64,000 nucleotides of DNA from Hesseltinella vesiculosa (GCA_002104935.1 MCGT01000003.1:1-64000), one strand, 5' to 3'; positions 34,012 to 46,000 are shown, numbered from the stretch's first letter. Notes: generated by a model from the sequence alone, not told the origin. Numbers and translations: made by a program.

Positions 34012-35099
34012 ATGTCGCAATTGAGGAAAAAAAAACGGTCAGCATCATAAAATGGCAAGTCATTGCTAATTTTTCTGATGCTTATGAGACTGTTGTCGCC
34101 CTGACAGGGGATCCACACACCCTCATACCTCAATGCATGGGGTGTAGTAAAGAGAAAAAAAAGATGCAAATCTTCAGAGGGGAGTCTAATCCCGCTCCCA
34201 AGGAGAAGTTTGTTTTCTGAACAAATTTTACACAGCACCACGAACGGCAATACACTCAAGCCAAAAGTGTTTGCGCCGAGTTTCACGGAGGGGAGCAACT
34301 TGTTTATACCCATCGAGGTGTTAAAAATACAAAAAAAAAAGGTATCACTCATTTATTGGCACGTCTCACATCGTCGGTCCTCTCTTCCCGTTCTTCATCT
34401 TTTAGATTGCAATCTCCGTCTACCCTATTACAATTTCCCTGTTCTCTTAATCTGATTTTCAGAATTAAAAACTGTTTTTTTTCGGTCTCGATCATTCTTG
34501 ACTAAGTCCATCGAACCGTTTTTCACACCTTGGATGAACAATCCAGCATCTGCAAAAAGGACAGGTCTGTGAGGTCTGGTGTTCATTCACGATCATTGCA
34601 ATCCCATCCTGCCGACAGATACGTCAATGCCAGAGACCGCGAACTCTGGCGTACCCTTTAATGCGCGTGCCAATTCCCAACCCCGCGAACCGGATGAGTG
34701 GTACTTGTTATTGTCATGAGGTTCTGTCGTTCATTGGCCACGATGGCTTTCTTGATTGACTTTGCCCTCCAAGCAAGGAACGGTTGTCGGCTACAGATAC
34801 ATTGGCGCTGTAAAATGACGGTATCTATGTGGTGGTGTCACGGATGCGGGTGTAGCACTCGAATACCGCTGATGACGTCGATGCAGTCGACACTGCTTCT
34901 TTACTCACGAGTTTTTCTGTTGCGATCACATGGGGATGGGCCTAATCAAACAGTGTAAAGTCAGTATCCCCCCCCCCCCCATACATACACAAAAGAATGA
35001 GGCATAACCTTCTTGTTTTCCAACGACCTGTACATTTTATTCCTTAATGGTTATCGCAAGGTAAAAAATACAACGGTCAGGGTCAGGTTTGGTCAACGA
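34012..35099. other. Region downstream of the glucan synthase, no clear gene
   Basis: No supported gene. The frame following a possible last intron of the glucan synthase stays open to a TGA at 34218-34220. A C13 homopolymer lies at 34968-34980. The rest has mixed short frames without motifs. Confidence 0.4.
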
Positions 35100-36102
35100 T
35101 CGTTTTTCAATTCCCGCAGCTGGTCGCTGGTCACATTCGAGGCAGCTGCTTGGGCAGAGGAAGATGTTTGGAGAGACCAAAACGATTCAGCACCGTCATC
35201 ATACCAGCCTTATCGAGACGAATGTAATGCCGCTGAAGCTGGGAGGCAGCACAAGCGTGAACAGGCGGGTTGCAGGGCTTGATGGAAATCATGAGTGGTT
35301 GAATGTTCCAGCTGCGATCTGGCACTTGGCCGACTCAACTTTTTGAGCAATGGTATCCAATGACTGTGGCGAAAATTGAGGTGAAAAACGGTTTGTGGCC
35401 AAAGGCGTGTTGTCGTTGATGATCTTCGCCAACACGAAGGCCAGGTGACTTCTCTTTTGCTTTCGTAGCTTCTTCCGTTCTGGTAGCAAAGTCCATGCGG
35501 GTGATACTTGCTGTTGAGGCGTAGGCTCCTGCTAGTCAGATAAATTTCCCGCCTCCAAGTTTTTTCAGTATGTTTGCCATGACGGAGAGAAAATACTATG
35601 GGAATCGTGTAAGAGTGGAAGTGGTGATAGCGAATCGGTCAGGTTGAGGGTCTCCGGTGGTATCGTCATCTCCAATATGGGCAGCAGTCAGACCCAGGGT
35701 CCCAATGGTAACATTTCTGTTGGTATCCATGGAAATGGTATTATCATCGGTATCCTGTAGAGAATCGTGGGTGGAGGTGGAGATTAAAGATACGAGATCA
35801 ACGGACGAGGACGAGGATGAAGAAGTGACGGTGGCTGAAGTGGTTTGATTGCGGGTGCTATAAGGCTGGCGACTCCCGGCTTCTCGCTGTTCGCGCTCAA
35901 GGTGGAGATCATGGTCGATCAATCGAAGACATACTGCAATAATCGTCAAAATTCGGCGATGATACTTTCCTGGGCTTGCTTGACCGTTTATACCAATTCG
36001 TCGTTGAAAGATTGACTTGTACTCGGGCCAAATGGGTGGGAATTTTGGATCGGAGGCAATGGTGGCGTAGAAGGTGAGGTGATATATCCATGACATATCC
36101 AA
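35100..36102 (-). pseudogene. Possible minus-strand gene or gene remnant, unknown product
   Basis: A 168-codon frame (36102-35596) reads like protein at its start (IYHLTFYATIASDPKFPPIW) and then becomes Ser/Thr/Asp-rich. Further down the same strand, protein-like stretches continue in changing frames, for example FSPQFSPQSLDTIAQKVESA (35350-35420), then KPCNPPVHACAASQLQRHYI in another frame. I could not build a clean spliced model, so this may be a multi-exon gene with sites I misjudge or a decaying copy. No family recognised. Two imperfect copies of a segment (about 36170-36245 and 36335-36395, sharing GTGGCAA, poly-A, AGAAAGT and ATCAAAACC) lie just upstream. Confidence 0.3.
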
Positions 36103-36534
36103 ATCAGTGGCTCCGATTGGGATTGTATCGCTTGATGTGCATTTTTTTCATACCTAGCAGCTGCAATCGTGGCAAGAAAAAAAAAAAAGAAAGTCTCGGG
36201 AATCTGTTGCCGACGTTTGTTATCAAAACCAAGATGTACCAAGATGTAAGATAGCAACCGCTTCCAACCTCATGGGTTTCCCACTTCGGAGTTGTCAATA
36301 CAGGAATGACCAGTGGTATGCACCCGAAGGTGCAAACGTGGCAAAAAAAAAAGAAAGTTGCCGGTTTTTGTCATCAAAACCGAGTTTTAAGTATAAGACA
36401 CCCCATGGTTTTTTACCAGCGGCATGCAAAAAATAACATGGGTTGGGATATTTTTGCATGACATTGAAATGAAATTTGAGGGTTTCCTATTTTATTTTGT
36501 CTTTCTCTTATCGTCAAAAAAATTAAAAAATAAT

Positions 36535-39500
36535 ATGCAGAATCTTATCGTATGCCTGAAGGGTAGTTCCGAAAGTACAGGAAAAACCATAGAATTTAAC
36601 GACAATGCCAGTCTGGATACAGTGCGGCAATTGGCAGCGGTGGCCTTACACATTTTGGTGAATGACCCCCAAAACCTTCTCCTGTATAACAGTTTGAACC
36701 GATTGCTCGGAGGCTTGGAAGACTTGAAAAAGGAGCAAATCGTATTTGTTGACTTACCCTGTCACCTCCGAACTGGGATTCCTGGCCCTAGAAAACTGCC
36801 TCTCGTTGGCAACCTGTATGATCTACTCCCAAACTTGTAAGGCACACAAACAAAGAATGCCAGCATGCACGACTTCACGCATATTTTTTTTTGAAAATTT
36901 TCAGAGATGTTGGTTGGATGAAACAATTTGAAACCTATGGGCCTCTTGTAGATATGACAGTGGTTGGCACCCGCACGATTGGCACGAATGACACTGACAT
37001 TGCCGACCAATTCTTAAAGGAAAATGAATACTTTACCAAAAAGGTATGTTCGGTCCATCTCTCTTCACTCTCACTCCATTCTGTATTCTCCCATAGATTG
37101 CTCCTACCAGCTTACGAGAAGTCCAGAAGTTTGCTGGTGACGGTCTTTTTACGTCAGACACCGACTCGAAACACTGGGCACTTGCTCACAAGCTCCTAAT
37201 GCCAGCATTTTCTCCTCGTGCAATTAAGGTAAAGAGTTTTAATAAAAACCAAGTTTTTTTCACGGCATTGAATTATATTTTGTAGGACTACCAAGGAGAA
37301 ATGGGTGAAATTACTATGCAGGCAATCTCTATTTTCGATCAATTTAAGCCTGGAGAAGAAATTGATATTCTGGACTGGACAACCAAAATCACATTTGAAA
37401 CCATTGGCCGTATCGGCTTTGGTTACGAGTTTGGCCTGCTGGATTCCAAGGACTCACCCCAAGATCCACTCATTGAGGCTATGGGCACCCTTTTGCATCT
37501 GACATTGGCACGTACTAAGCAAATGGAATTCATGCAACACTTTCCAACTGCAAACAACCGCAAGTTTGACGAATGTGTCCAACTCATGCACAAAAAGGTC
37601 CTTGACGTCGTGATAGAACGAAAAAGTGGCCCTGATGCCAAGGACGCCAAGAAAGACCTACTTGGTTACATGCTAAATGCATGCGATGAAAACGGCGAAT
37701 ATATGTCTGACGAAAATATTCGTGATCAAGTTGTGACCTTCATGATCGCTGGTAAATCGGTGCGAATCGCGCTAATCGTGATTGGCAACACATCTCTCAA
37801 TTTTTTTTTTTTTTTTTCAAAAAAACGATTAGGTCACGACACAACGTAAGTTTCATGTTTCTCAGAAACTGAGGCCTACACTGTATTTTTTGCTATTTTT
37901 TTTTTAGCGCCAACACGCTGGCATGGTTTTTCTATGAATTGGCCCGCAATCCAGATGTGCAGGCAAAGGTGTTGCAAGAAATTGCAAATGTCGGAATCAC
38001 TCACGACAAATTACCCACCACAGAGCAAGTCAATGGCCTGAAGTACATGATGCAGGTCATCAAGGAAACTCTGCGCATGTATCCACCTGTTCGCAAATTG
38101 AACAAGTTCTGTCGCCAAGATTGTATTTTACCTTATGGTTTCAAAATCCCTGGTGGCACAGCCGTCGCCATCAACGTCTACTCATTGCACCACAACGAAA
38201 AGGTGTACCCTAGCTCGTTCACGTTTGATCCTGATCGTTTTGACCCTGACGAGGAACAAAAACGCCCAGCCTCGGCCTGGTTGCCCTTCAGCACTGGTCC
38301 TCGTGCGTGTATCGGTCGTCCTTTTGCATTACAAGAAGCTAAAACGGTGGCCTCTATGATACTACACAAGTTTGATTTGAGATATGGTAAGAGGAACCAA
38401 AGTGCTACTCGTAGTCATCACAGACAGCTCACTTCCACTGTCTTCGTTTCTAGACGGGCCTGCCATTGAATTCGATGCAACCTCTAGCACAACCAAACCC
38501 CTCAACCTGGTCATGTCCGTGCATGACCGGACCAATTTCCCTGAACCTACTGCCGATACTTCTTTGCCTAAAACCGATAAAACCAAAAAGCTTGCTGCTG
38601 CTATGCCTCATCCTCATCTGGACCCTGCTACAATGGATGCTGACAAGCAAGCTCGTTTGCCCACTATCACGTTCCTTTATGGTACACAAACAGGCACAGC
38701 TCAGGACTTTGCAAATCAGCTGTTCAACCAGGCCAAGGAATTTGGGTTCACTGCTCGGTTTATGGAAATGGACAAATGGGACGGGTATAAAGGTAGCAAG
38801 TACAGTGCTCCTGGGAAGCAGGAAATGATTGTCGTTTGTACTGGTAAGTCGGTTGCAAGAATTCTAGCGGTACCATTTATACTGTAAACGCACGCTCTAT
38901 TTTTTTCTAGCCACATATAATGGCCTTCCTCCAGATTCTGCCGAGAAATTCAGTAAATTCCTGGATGTGAAACTCTGTGAACCTGGCCATGAAAAGTACT
39001 TTGAAGGACTTTTGTATGCAGTGTTCGGTGTAGGTAACAAGAACTGGCACACATATCAGAAGTTTCCTACAAAGGTGGATGACACTCTGGAACAAATGGG
39101 TGCAACTCGGGTCTTCACGAGAGGTGAAGGGGATGCAGATGAAGACATGGACTACGATTTCAATGTTTGGTAAGGCATAATGTATGCGGGAGAGTGGTAG
39201 GAAAGTACAATAACTTTTTTTGTTAGGTCCTCCCGCTTCTGGATGAGCATTTTGGGAGCTTACGGTCTTGTAGCCTCAGCTGACAAGTCTGTAGTCCCTG
39301 TGGAAGCAACTAGCAAGACAATTTCCAATGTCAAGGTCAATTACTTTAGTCCTTCGGATCTTCAGTATCAAGAAGGTGCGAACAACAATAATCTGAGCAA
39401 GTATGGGAAGGCTTACGTGCAGGTCAATCGCGAACTTCAACAAAAAGACTCTGGACGCAGCACTCGTCATATTGAACTGGACATTAGAAATCTAACGCCT

Positions 39501-40778
39501 GTTGTTAATGCCAAAGATGGTCAGCCTTTCATGTGAGTCGAAATGGGAAATATTGCTGCAGTCAATTAACGCTATATTTTACCCTTAGCACTGGCGACCA
39601 CTTAGAAGTTTTCCCCCAAAACAGTCAAACGTTGGCTGAAGCCATTGGATTGAACTTTGGATGGGTTCTCGATTCCGTGTTTGAGGTGGAAGAAGAGTCC
39701 AAGCGGAATGTATCGTCTAGAACTCTTGCAGCTGTCATTGAAGGTCCATGCACTATCCGAAATGCCTTGACGTATTACGCTGATTTGACCGGGCCACCTT
39801 CACGTTTGTTTCTACGCGCATTTGCACAGCAGCTGCGTAAGGCAACCGATGATGTCACTGTAGATGCTGTCGTCAAGCAGTTCACCCCTGATGTTGATGC
39901 CAACGACCCTTATCCTGCCTTCATCAAGGCTCATCGCACTATGCTGGATGTACAGGCTGCCTTCCCTCAAGTCAAGGATTTTGACTTCGGCCAGTTCCTT
40001 GCCTCTGTTACTGCCATCCAGCCTCGTCGCTACTCGATTTCCAGCTCACCCTTGGTGAACAGCGAAGCGTGCACCTTGACTGTTGGTGTGGTCGACGATG
40101 TGGCCAACGGTAAGCATTACCCTGGTCTGTCGTCGTCGTACCTCTCCCAATGTCTGACCTCAAACTCTGGTTCTGCAATGGTCCGAGCCCTGTTCAAATC
40201 CGCCAAGAGCTCGTTTAGCCTGCCCACGGATCCTGAAGTGCCTATCATCATGATCGCCGCCGGTACTGGTGTGAGCCCTTTCCGTAAGCCAAAAGAAAAT
40301 AGCAATAGTAATAGGTATTCAAGGGAGATTACTGTTACTAGGTGGCTTTATGGAAGAGCGTGCAGTATTGAAACGGCAGGGGAAGAACGTGGGTGACAAT
40401 GTGCTGTTCTTTGGCTGTCGACGTCAGGACCAAGACTTCATATACAAGGAAGAATGGACCAAGTACAAAGTTCAAGGCGTACTTACCTCGTTGCATGTGG
40501 CTTTCTCCCGGGAAGTGCCACCCTCGCCCAGCAAGTATGTACAGCATCAGATATTGCTACAAGCGAACCAAGTTTGGACAATGATGAACCCGAGGGATAC
40601 CTCAATCAAGCCAGCAGTTGTCTACATCTGTGGCGCCGGTAGTATGAGTCGGGACGTGCGCAAAGCTTTCCTAAACATGACCAAAAGCTTTGGTGCTGCT
40701 GACTCGGATGAAAGTGCTGAAATCTTCTTTCAGCAATGGGTTGATGACGGCCGTTACAATGAAGACGTATGGGGTTAA
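36535..40778 (+). CDS. Self-sufficient cytochrome P450 : NADPH-P450 reductase fusion with N-terminal ubiquitin-like extension
   Basis: Eleven modelled exons: 36535-36836, 36905-37043, 37097-37228, 37286-37751, 37833-37845 (13 nt), 37908-38386, 38454-38843, 38911-39169, 39227-39532, 39589-40283 and 40342-40778, about 1205 residues. Residues 1-80 look like a beta-grasp/ubiquitin-like domain. The P450 part (about 85-520) has IPGPRKLPLVGN, the I-helix AGHDTT restored by the micro-exon, KETLRMYPP and the haem loop FSTGPRACIGRPFA. The reductase has the FMN loop YGTQTGTAQDFA, the FAD motif RRYSISSSPL and the NADPH motif GTGVSPFRGF. This is the CYP102/CYP505 (BM3-like) layout, usually a soluble fatty-acid hydroxylase. 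An in-frame Met at 36424 would add a hydrophobic leader, but the region looks like 5' UTR. Confidence 0.9.
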
Positions 40779-41925
40779 TTATTACAACAATTTATTCAAT
40801 ACTAGTACCGAATTTTTTTTTTTGAACTGTGAATAAAATTTATTTTTATATTTTTACTAGTAAAGATACTTCACCATCAAATAATACTGCAATTTTAGTC
40901 AAAAGAAGTTAAAGGTCATTTTGCAAACCAATCAAACGAACCACCAAATTATTTCTAGTGGACGCGAAAGTAAAATCTAATGCATGTGTCATCTTTTTCA
41001 ACATTAGACGTGGCACAGGGCGAAAATGGGTCCAAAAGCGCATTCAAACAGAAAACAAGACAAGGCCAGGAGGCGGTTCTGGTCTTTCAATCTTACCTGT
41101 ACCCCACTCCAAGTTCTTTTTTTTTATTTTGAATAGAAAAAGCAGCAGCAGAATAAGACGCTACACAGCACTTTTTAAGTGAGCAGATTGGTCTGATACT
41201 TTTTTATCAATTGATTATGGCTGACCAATTCCTCCCTCCCAGCTAAAAAAAAGATGAAAAATCGACTCACATGGTGTTTATTCTTGGTTGAAATCTAAAC
41301 GAAATCCTGCAAAAGAGCTTACACCAAGGAAGGCACTAAGCCCAGAAATTATGGAAAAAAAACGTGAGTACTGTTATTTAACTAAAAAGGTGGCAGGTAT
41401 GCCTTTTCATTTAAAGCTCAAAAAATAATAATGGTCATGATATGGTTTTGCCGCAAGTCACAGCCACATAGTAGCTACAATAGGCTCAGGAATATATCAT
41501 GCCGGTCACTCCACCAGCTCAAGGCAAGTATACCAAAATGTTGCACTAAGCAGCTTTGTGGCCCTTTTCCCTTGAGCCATAGCGGTGAAGGATCGTAGTT
41601 CTTACTAAGTATCGCCCTTGAATATACACAAATTTGACAAGTCAAGTTGACTCCAGTGCTCAAGGGAAGAAAAAGTTTGAAGAAAAGAGTGCAAGTAAAT
41701 GAAAAAACCAGCCACTTTTATATTGTATGCGAAAATTTTTTTTGTTTGCTTCGTGTTGATTGGGTGTTAAAAATAACCGATGTAACCAGTTAGCAGTCAA
41801 AAAGGATAAAAGCAGAGGCCTTTCCTGTCGTTAAGCATCCTGTGCAATCAAACATATTCGATTTCACCATACCATTCTTTTCGTATTTAGTTAGTTTTAT
41901 TTTGAGTTAAAATAAAAAAAAAAGA
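40779..41925. other. Intergenic region with a block shared with 25.5 kb
   Basis: No gene seen. 40826-40998 repeats modules found at 25481-25620: CTGTGAATAAA, AAATAATACTGC, GCAAACCAATCAA and TATTTCTAGTGGACGCGAAA followed by GTAAAATC. Further on there is only A/T-rich sequence and short motif-free frames. Confidence 0.45.
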
Positions 41926-43370
41926 TTATTGACGATTGTGAACTTGGTGGTGATATGGTAAGGACGGAGCTGGGTGGCTTGGCATAGGAGACATGGTTTG
42001 GAGAGGCAAACGGTTCATTACAGGTGGGCGGGGCAGCAGCTGTTGCTCCTGTTGATGTTGGTGGTACTGCCGATCCAACATGGCCTGCTGTTGTTGCAAA
42101 GACATATGTTGGGTGGGAGGTAAACCTGGATGCTGATGGGTTTGTTGTTGTTGTGAGTGCAAAGTTGGGCGCTGGTGTTGATGACTTTGCGCAGGCATGG
42201 CAGGGGGTTGGGCAACGATACTGTGGGAGTGATTTTGGTGGTAGCGCAAACCATTGGCGGTGCGGTAGGCTTTTTTGCAACCGGGCATATCACACCGGAA
42301 GGCCTTGCCATTATCTTCCGTCTGAGGAGCCATGCCATGGCCAGAGGCACCTTTGGCTTCACGTAAGTGATACTGTAATCCATTGATGTTTTTATAGCGC
42401 TTGGTACAGCCTGGCATAGCACAGCGATATGGTTTATCGATCCCGTCAAAGGAGGGATGTGAGCTCTTCATATGATAAAACAGGCCGTTGGATACAGGGA
42501 AGCTGACGGCACAGCCAGACATGCCACAGCCATACGGGCAAAGCCCAGGTCCGAATTCCTGTTCAAAGTCTTGGGCAGGTACTTGCTGCTGGGGTAACTT
42601 TCGGTCTAATGTTGCGGGCAAATGCTGTTGGTGCGAAGGTAACTGGGCGTGTGTCTGGTACTGTGGTGTGGAAGTACTGCTTTGTGCAATGTTTCTAGTC
42701 ACAAAAATAATAAATAAAAGAAGACGCCAATCAACCTGGTCAATCGTAGACTCCTAGAGCTTACCGACTGGGTGAACTGAGAGCGGTGGAATTCAAAGGT
42801 GGCAAGGTGGTAGGCAAATCACTGCTGACGCCAGAACCGTGGACCATATTGTTGATATTGATGGGGTTATACAATGTTTGTTGTTGTCTGGGCGAATGTT
42901 GCTGTTGCTGAGGAAGCACCATCTCCGAGGTGGGCATCTAGGAATAATTGATAATATCATTTGAGAACCACGAATAGATGCTGGCTGTATGTGTGTGTGT
43001 GTATGTTTTATTTTACCGAGTTATAATTATAAGACTGCTTTATCCCATCAAAAGATGTATGCTGCTTTATCATCTGAGGAGAGATTGGACTAGAGCTTGG
43101 ACGGTACAGACTATTAGTGGCCATCTGAGGTGATATGGATGATGTTGTAGGTTGTTGGGATCCATGGTGAGTCATGTAGTCAAAGGATTGAGCTGAAGGA
43201 CCAGCTTGTGGAGCTCTAGGTGTGTGAGACGATGTACTTGAATCATAAACCATAGCGGGTCGTGCCGATTGCTGCGTTTGGATTTGTGATGTATCGGAAT
43301 AAACTCGCTGCTCTGATGGCTCGCCATAAGTGTACATAGGATGATGATACTGGCGATGGAAAACGTTCAT
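41926..43370 (-). CDS. C2H2 zinc-finger transcription factor, Sfp1/JAZF1-like
   Basis: Exons (minus): 43370-43017, 42937-42765 and 42694-41926, about 431 residues. Long Gln/Ser/Pro/His-rich low-complexity stretches flank the fingers. The fingers have the spacing and wording of the Sfp1/JAZF1 group: YRCAMPGCTKRYKNINGLQY and FRCDMPGCKKAYRTANGLRY, preceded by a divergent CGMSGCAVSFPVSNGLFYH. In yeast Sfp1 adjusts ribosome biogenesis and growth to nutrient and stress signals; the same role here is an inference. The Q-rich C-tail may act in activation. Introns are 79 and 70 bp, both with GTAA donors. Confidence 0.82.
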
Positions 43371-43780
43371 TAAGAATGTTTTATAATCTGTTTTTTTAGG
43401 GTGCCCAGCTTGTTTCCTACTCTCTATTTCTCATGCTTTACCATTGCTCCGGTTGTTTTTTTTTTTTTTTTTTGCTTGCGTAATATTGTCCTAACAATAT
43501 TATATTGATATAAAGGAGTAAACAAAAACCAAACGAAGAAGAAAGAAATAGGGATGGCGCGTTTCCTCCTGATGAAAAACAGCGCCTACCCAAAAAAGGT
43601 GAGAAAAAAGCAGACAAAAAAAAAGAGCTGGGTTTTTTACGGTTTGCTTTGTCGCTCACCAAGAAGTATAAGCATCATGCATCTCTTGGGATCAAACAGG
43701 TAAAGTTGGCTAGCACCAACGTTCTTCATTCAAGCATGATAAACAAAGTAAGCTATCATTCCTCACCTGGAAAAAAGAAA
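43371..43780. other. Promoter side of the zinc-finger gene
   Basis: No gene seen. A T20 tract (about 43455-43474) and AATATTATATTGATATAAAG-like A/T sequence lie upstream of the Sfp1-like start. Confidence 0.4.
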
Positions 43781-44700
43781 ATTCTGTTACCAATTAGGAT
43801 TTGTGTAAAGCGTGCTGGCACCGCTTTCTGTACACATGTGCAAAAGCATTAGACACATCTTGCTGGAGCAGGTGGTAATCCTTTTACAGGGCTGCTTGGA
43901 GGGTCAAAATAAAAGTAAATGTCGGGAGTGGTTGGATAGCGTGGTATAGGTAGAAGGGTCATACAGCGTTCCACGTGTTGGAAGCATTGCTGTTCAATTC
44001 ACTCCATGTTGCAGTCCGCGATCACATTCCAGTCAAAAGCGACTGCAAAGGTACTGCGCTGCATAAGTCTATATATCTTGCTGTTATTCATGATAGATTT
44101 CATGGTAGAGCCATGGCACACAGAACGGATCTGCATTAGAGAAAAACAGTGAGTCACTTCGTTACTGCTGACGTGCCCCTTTTTGTTTTCCTGCCTTGCT
44201 TGTATTGAACTTATTTTGTGAGAAAACAAGAAGCTCGCCTTGTTGGTGGCTACGGTCCAGGTCGCGTTGGGTACTCATGAAGTCTGCAATGTTGCTCTCC
44301 ATCTGTCCACCGTACCAGATATCGTCAAACCGACAGCAAAATTTCGGTCCTCGTTATAGAAATGAAATATCCAACGTGGCAAGTTGCTCTAGTATCGCCT
44401 TTTTGGTCAGGTTAATCTTGAGGGTCATTTTTTTATTAATCTTCTTTTTTGAGGCTTGCAATGGGTACGTTTGCAGTGGCCACGCATATTACGTCGGGCC
44501 TTGGTATACTTCTTGTATAGATTGTAGACAACACCTGTTGACGCCATATATAAGCATTGAAACCTTCGATTGAGTGCTGAAAGCCGTAAAAAGTCGTAAA
44601 AAGAGTGTGTGAGGATCGTGTAGGTACTGGATTCAGGTGGCATATTCTCATGGGCTGGTGATTTGGTGGGATGGGATGGCATGCTCCGCATGCGGAAAGG
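43781..44700 (-). pseudogene. Decayed Fanzor (eukaryotic TnpB-like) element, copy 1
   Basis: On the minus strand several short frames line up with the copy at 61.2-61.9 kb: NKFNTSKAGKQKG here versus NEFKASKVGKKKH there, SSNEVTHCF versus NSNEVTHCF, and FAVAFDWNVIADCNM versus CTVIFDRDLIGACSM. Upstream, YIWRQQVLSTIYTRSI and DVICVATANVP resemble the region before the last catalytic part of Fanzor/TnpB. Stops and frame changes break it many times, and the final Asp of the RD motif has become W-N here. The 3' non-coding end (43781-43857) is also shared with the other copy. Assignment to Fanzor is from motif resemblance only. Confidence 0.45.
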
Positions 44701-44941
44701 TGTTTACTGAACTCGGATGGGGTATTTTTTGGAGACCTTGTGTGCTCCAATTGCTGAATGAGACGCCCCGTTTCGGGATGGAAATCTCCATCGTTGGACT
44801 ATGCATGGTTAGCAAACGACCAAATTTAATGTAGGAGCACTGTCGCACCAATGTGGGGAACAAAATGGGCCATTGATGAACCCGACAAGCTTTACTTTTT
44901 ATTGGCTTTCGTTTGTTCAAATCTATGCTGTGGATGAACGA

Positions 44942-45516
44942 TTATTTCTTCTTTGGTTGGCCCTTCTGGTTTTCTTCCATTCGTGCTTGTAGCCTGTCGT
45001 TTACGTCCTTTTGGGCAACTCGTTCACTGTGGGTGCCTCTGAAGCGCCAGCCTTTCATTTTTCGTCCAGCTGCCTTGGTGCCGATCTTATGTTGTTCATT
45101 ATCCAGTGCGCACCATTCGGGTTCGCTCGGGTAAATAAATTCAGAATCCAGAGTGACAATTGCTTTCTTGTATGCGGCTGTTCCTACGGCCAGTTTACCG
45201 GTGCGATCCTTTTTGTGTGTTGTTGCATAATTCATTGTACGGACTTCTTGCACGTTTACCCCGTAAATATTGGTCAAATATGAATGAATGTCGAATTTAT
45301 TGCACTTTGGTGGCACTCGGAATGCTACTTGATTAGGCTGCAAGTTGGGTGCTCGTACCATTTTAAATACGATGTTTGGTAGGTAAATTTTGTCTTGAAG
45401 AAACCTTATGATCAGTGATAATCCGTAATTTTTCTCTGCATCAATCACCCTCACCCTCTTCTCGAAACAGTAACTGGGGGTGACTTACTTAATCCTTGTC
45501 TAAATGATACTGACAT
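44942..45516 (-). CDS. MRP20: Mitochondrial ribosomal protein uL23m
   Basis: Two exons (minus): 45516-45489 and 45435-44942, 173 residues, with a 53-bp GTAAGT intron near the N-terminus. The family pattern is clear: KIYLPNIVFKMVRAP, then NLQPNQVAFRVPPKCNKFDI and NIYGVNVQEVRTMNY, which is the mitochondrial uL23 core that binds large-subunit rRNA near the exit tunnel. The C-terminal half is basic and Lys-rich. The start MSVSFRQGLKKNYG was chosen because the uninterrupted frame upstream (Met at 45454) ignores the good splice signals. Length is normal for fungal uL23m. Confidence 0.88.
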
Positions 45517-46000
45517 CTTAAAAATAAACACAAGGAGAAAGAGGCTGGGGAGTAGGAGCGCTCTTTTTTTTTTTTTTTTGACTTACTAGAAAGAAAGTCA
45601 CTCTCTGTCTCCGCCAAAATTGTCGGATATCAAAAATAAAGCCACATTTGCTGTGCATCGATTGTGGTCAACTGTGGTGATGACCAAGAGCAGGAAGAGC
45701 TATATTATTAAGGCACGTGTGTAAGTCTGAAGCAACCAAGCCTTATACATTGAGACGGATGTGGTACTCACAAATAAAAAAGAGAGCATAGCAACCAAAA
45801 GAAAGAGCACTAAACGTTTGGTGCCCTGTCATTTGGATTTGCTCCTTTTAGCACTGTTACAGTACCGTACACCAAATGCCTTTAGCCCATTGTAGTCCAA
45901 AATTCCCAACGCTTCAATTTTTTCTGAGGGACACTTCAAGGTTTTTTAAATTGCGACTTCAAGGCGCTCTTTTTTTTTTTCGAAACATGATAAAGCCACA
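45517..46000. other. Divergent promoter region between uL23m and BRCA2
   Basis: No gene seen. A T17 tract (about 45565-45581) and a T12 tract (about 45969-45980) bracket the 484-bp shared upstream region of the two divergent genes. Confidence 0.45.

Noticed and set aside
34968..34980. C13 homopolymer as a regulatory element
   Set aside because: No associated gene or motif. It is most simply a homopolymer tract.
36424..36534. Upstream in-frame Met of the P450 fusion, adding a hydrophobic leader
   Set aside because: The added 37 codons are A/T-rich leader-like sequence and BM3-type enzymes are soluble. The Met at 36535 starts the folded-looking domain.
41897..42449. Extra frames over the zinc-finger gene
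   Set aside because: They are shadows produced by CAG/CAA-rich sequence in other frames.
45434..45454. Upstream Met at 45454 as the start of uL23m
   Set aside because: That frame begins inside the intron defined by GTAAGT at 45488 and the TGCAG acceptor at 45436, and adds non-family sequence.
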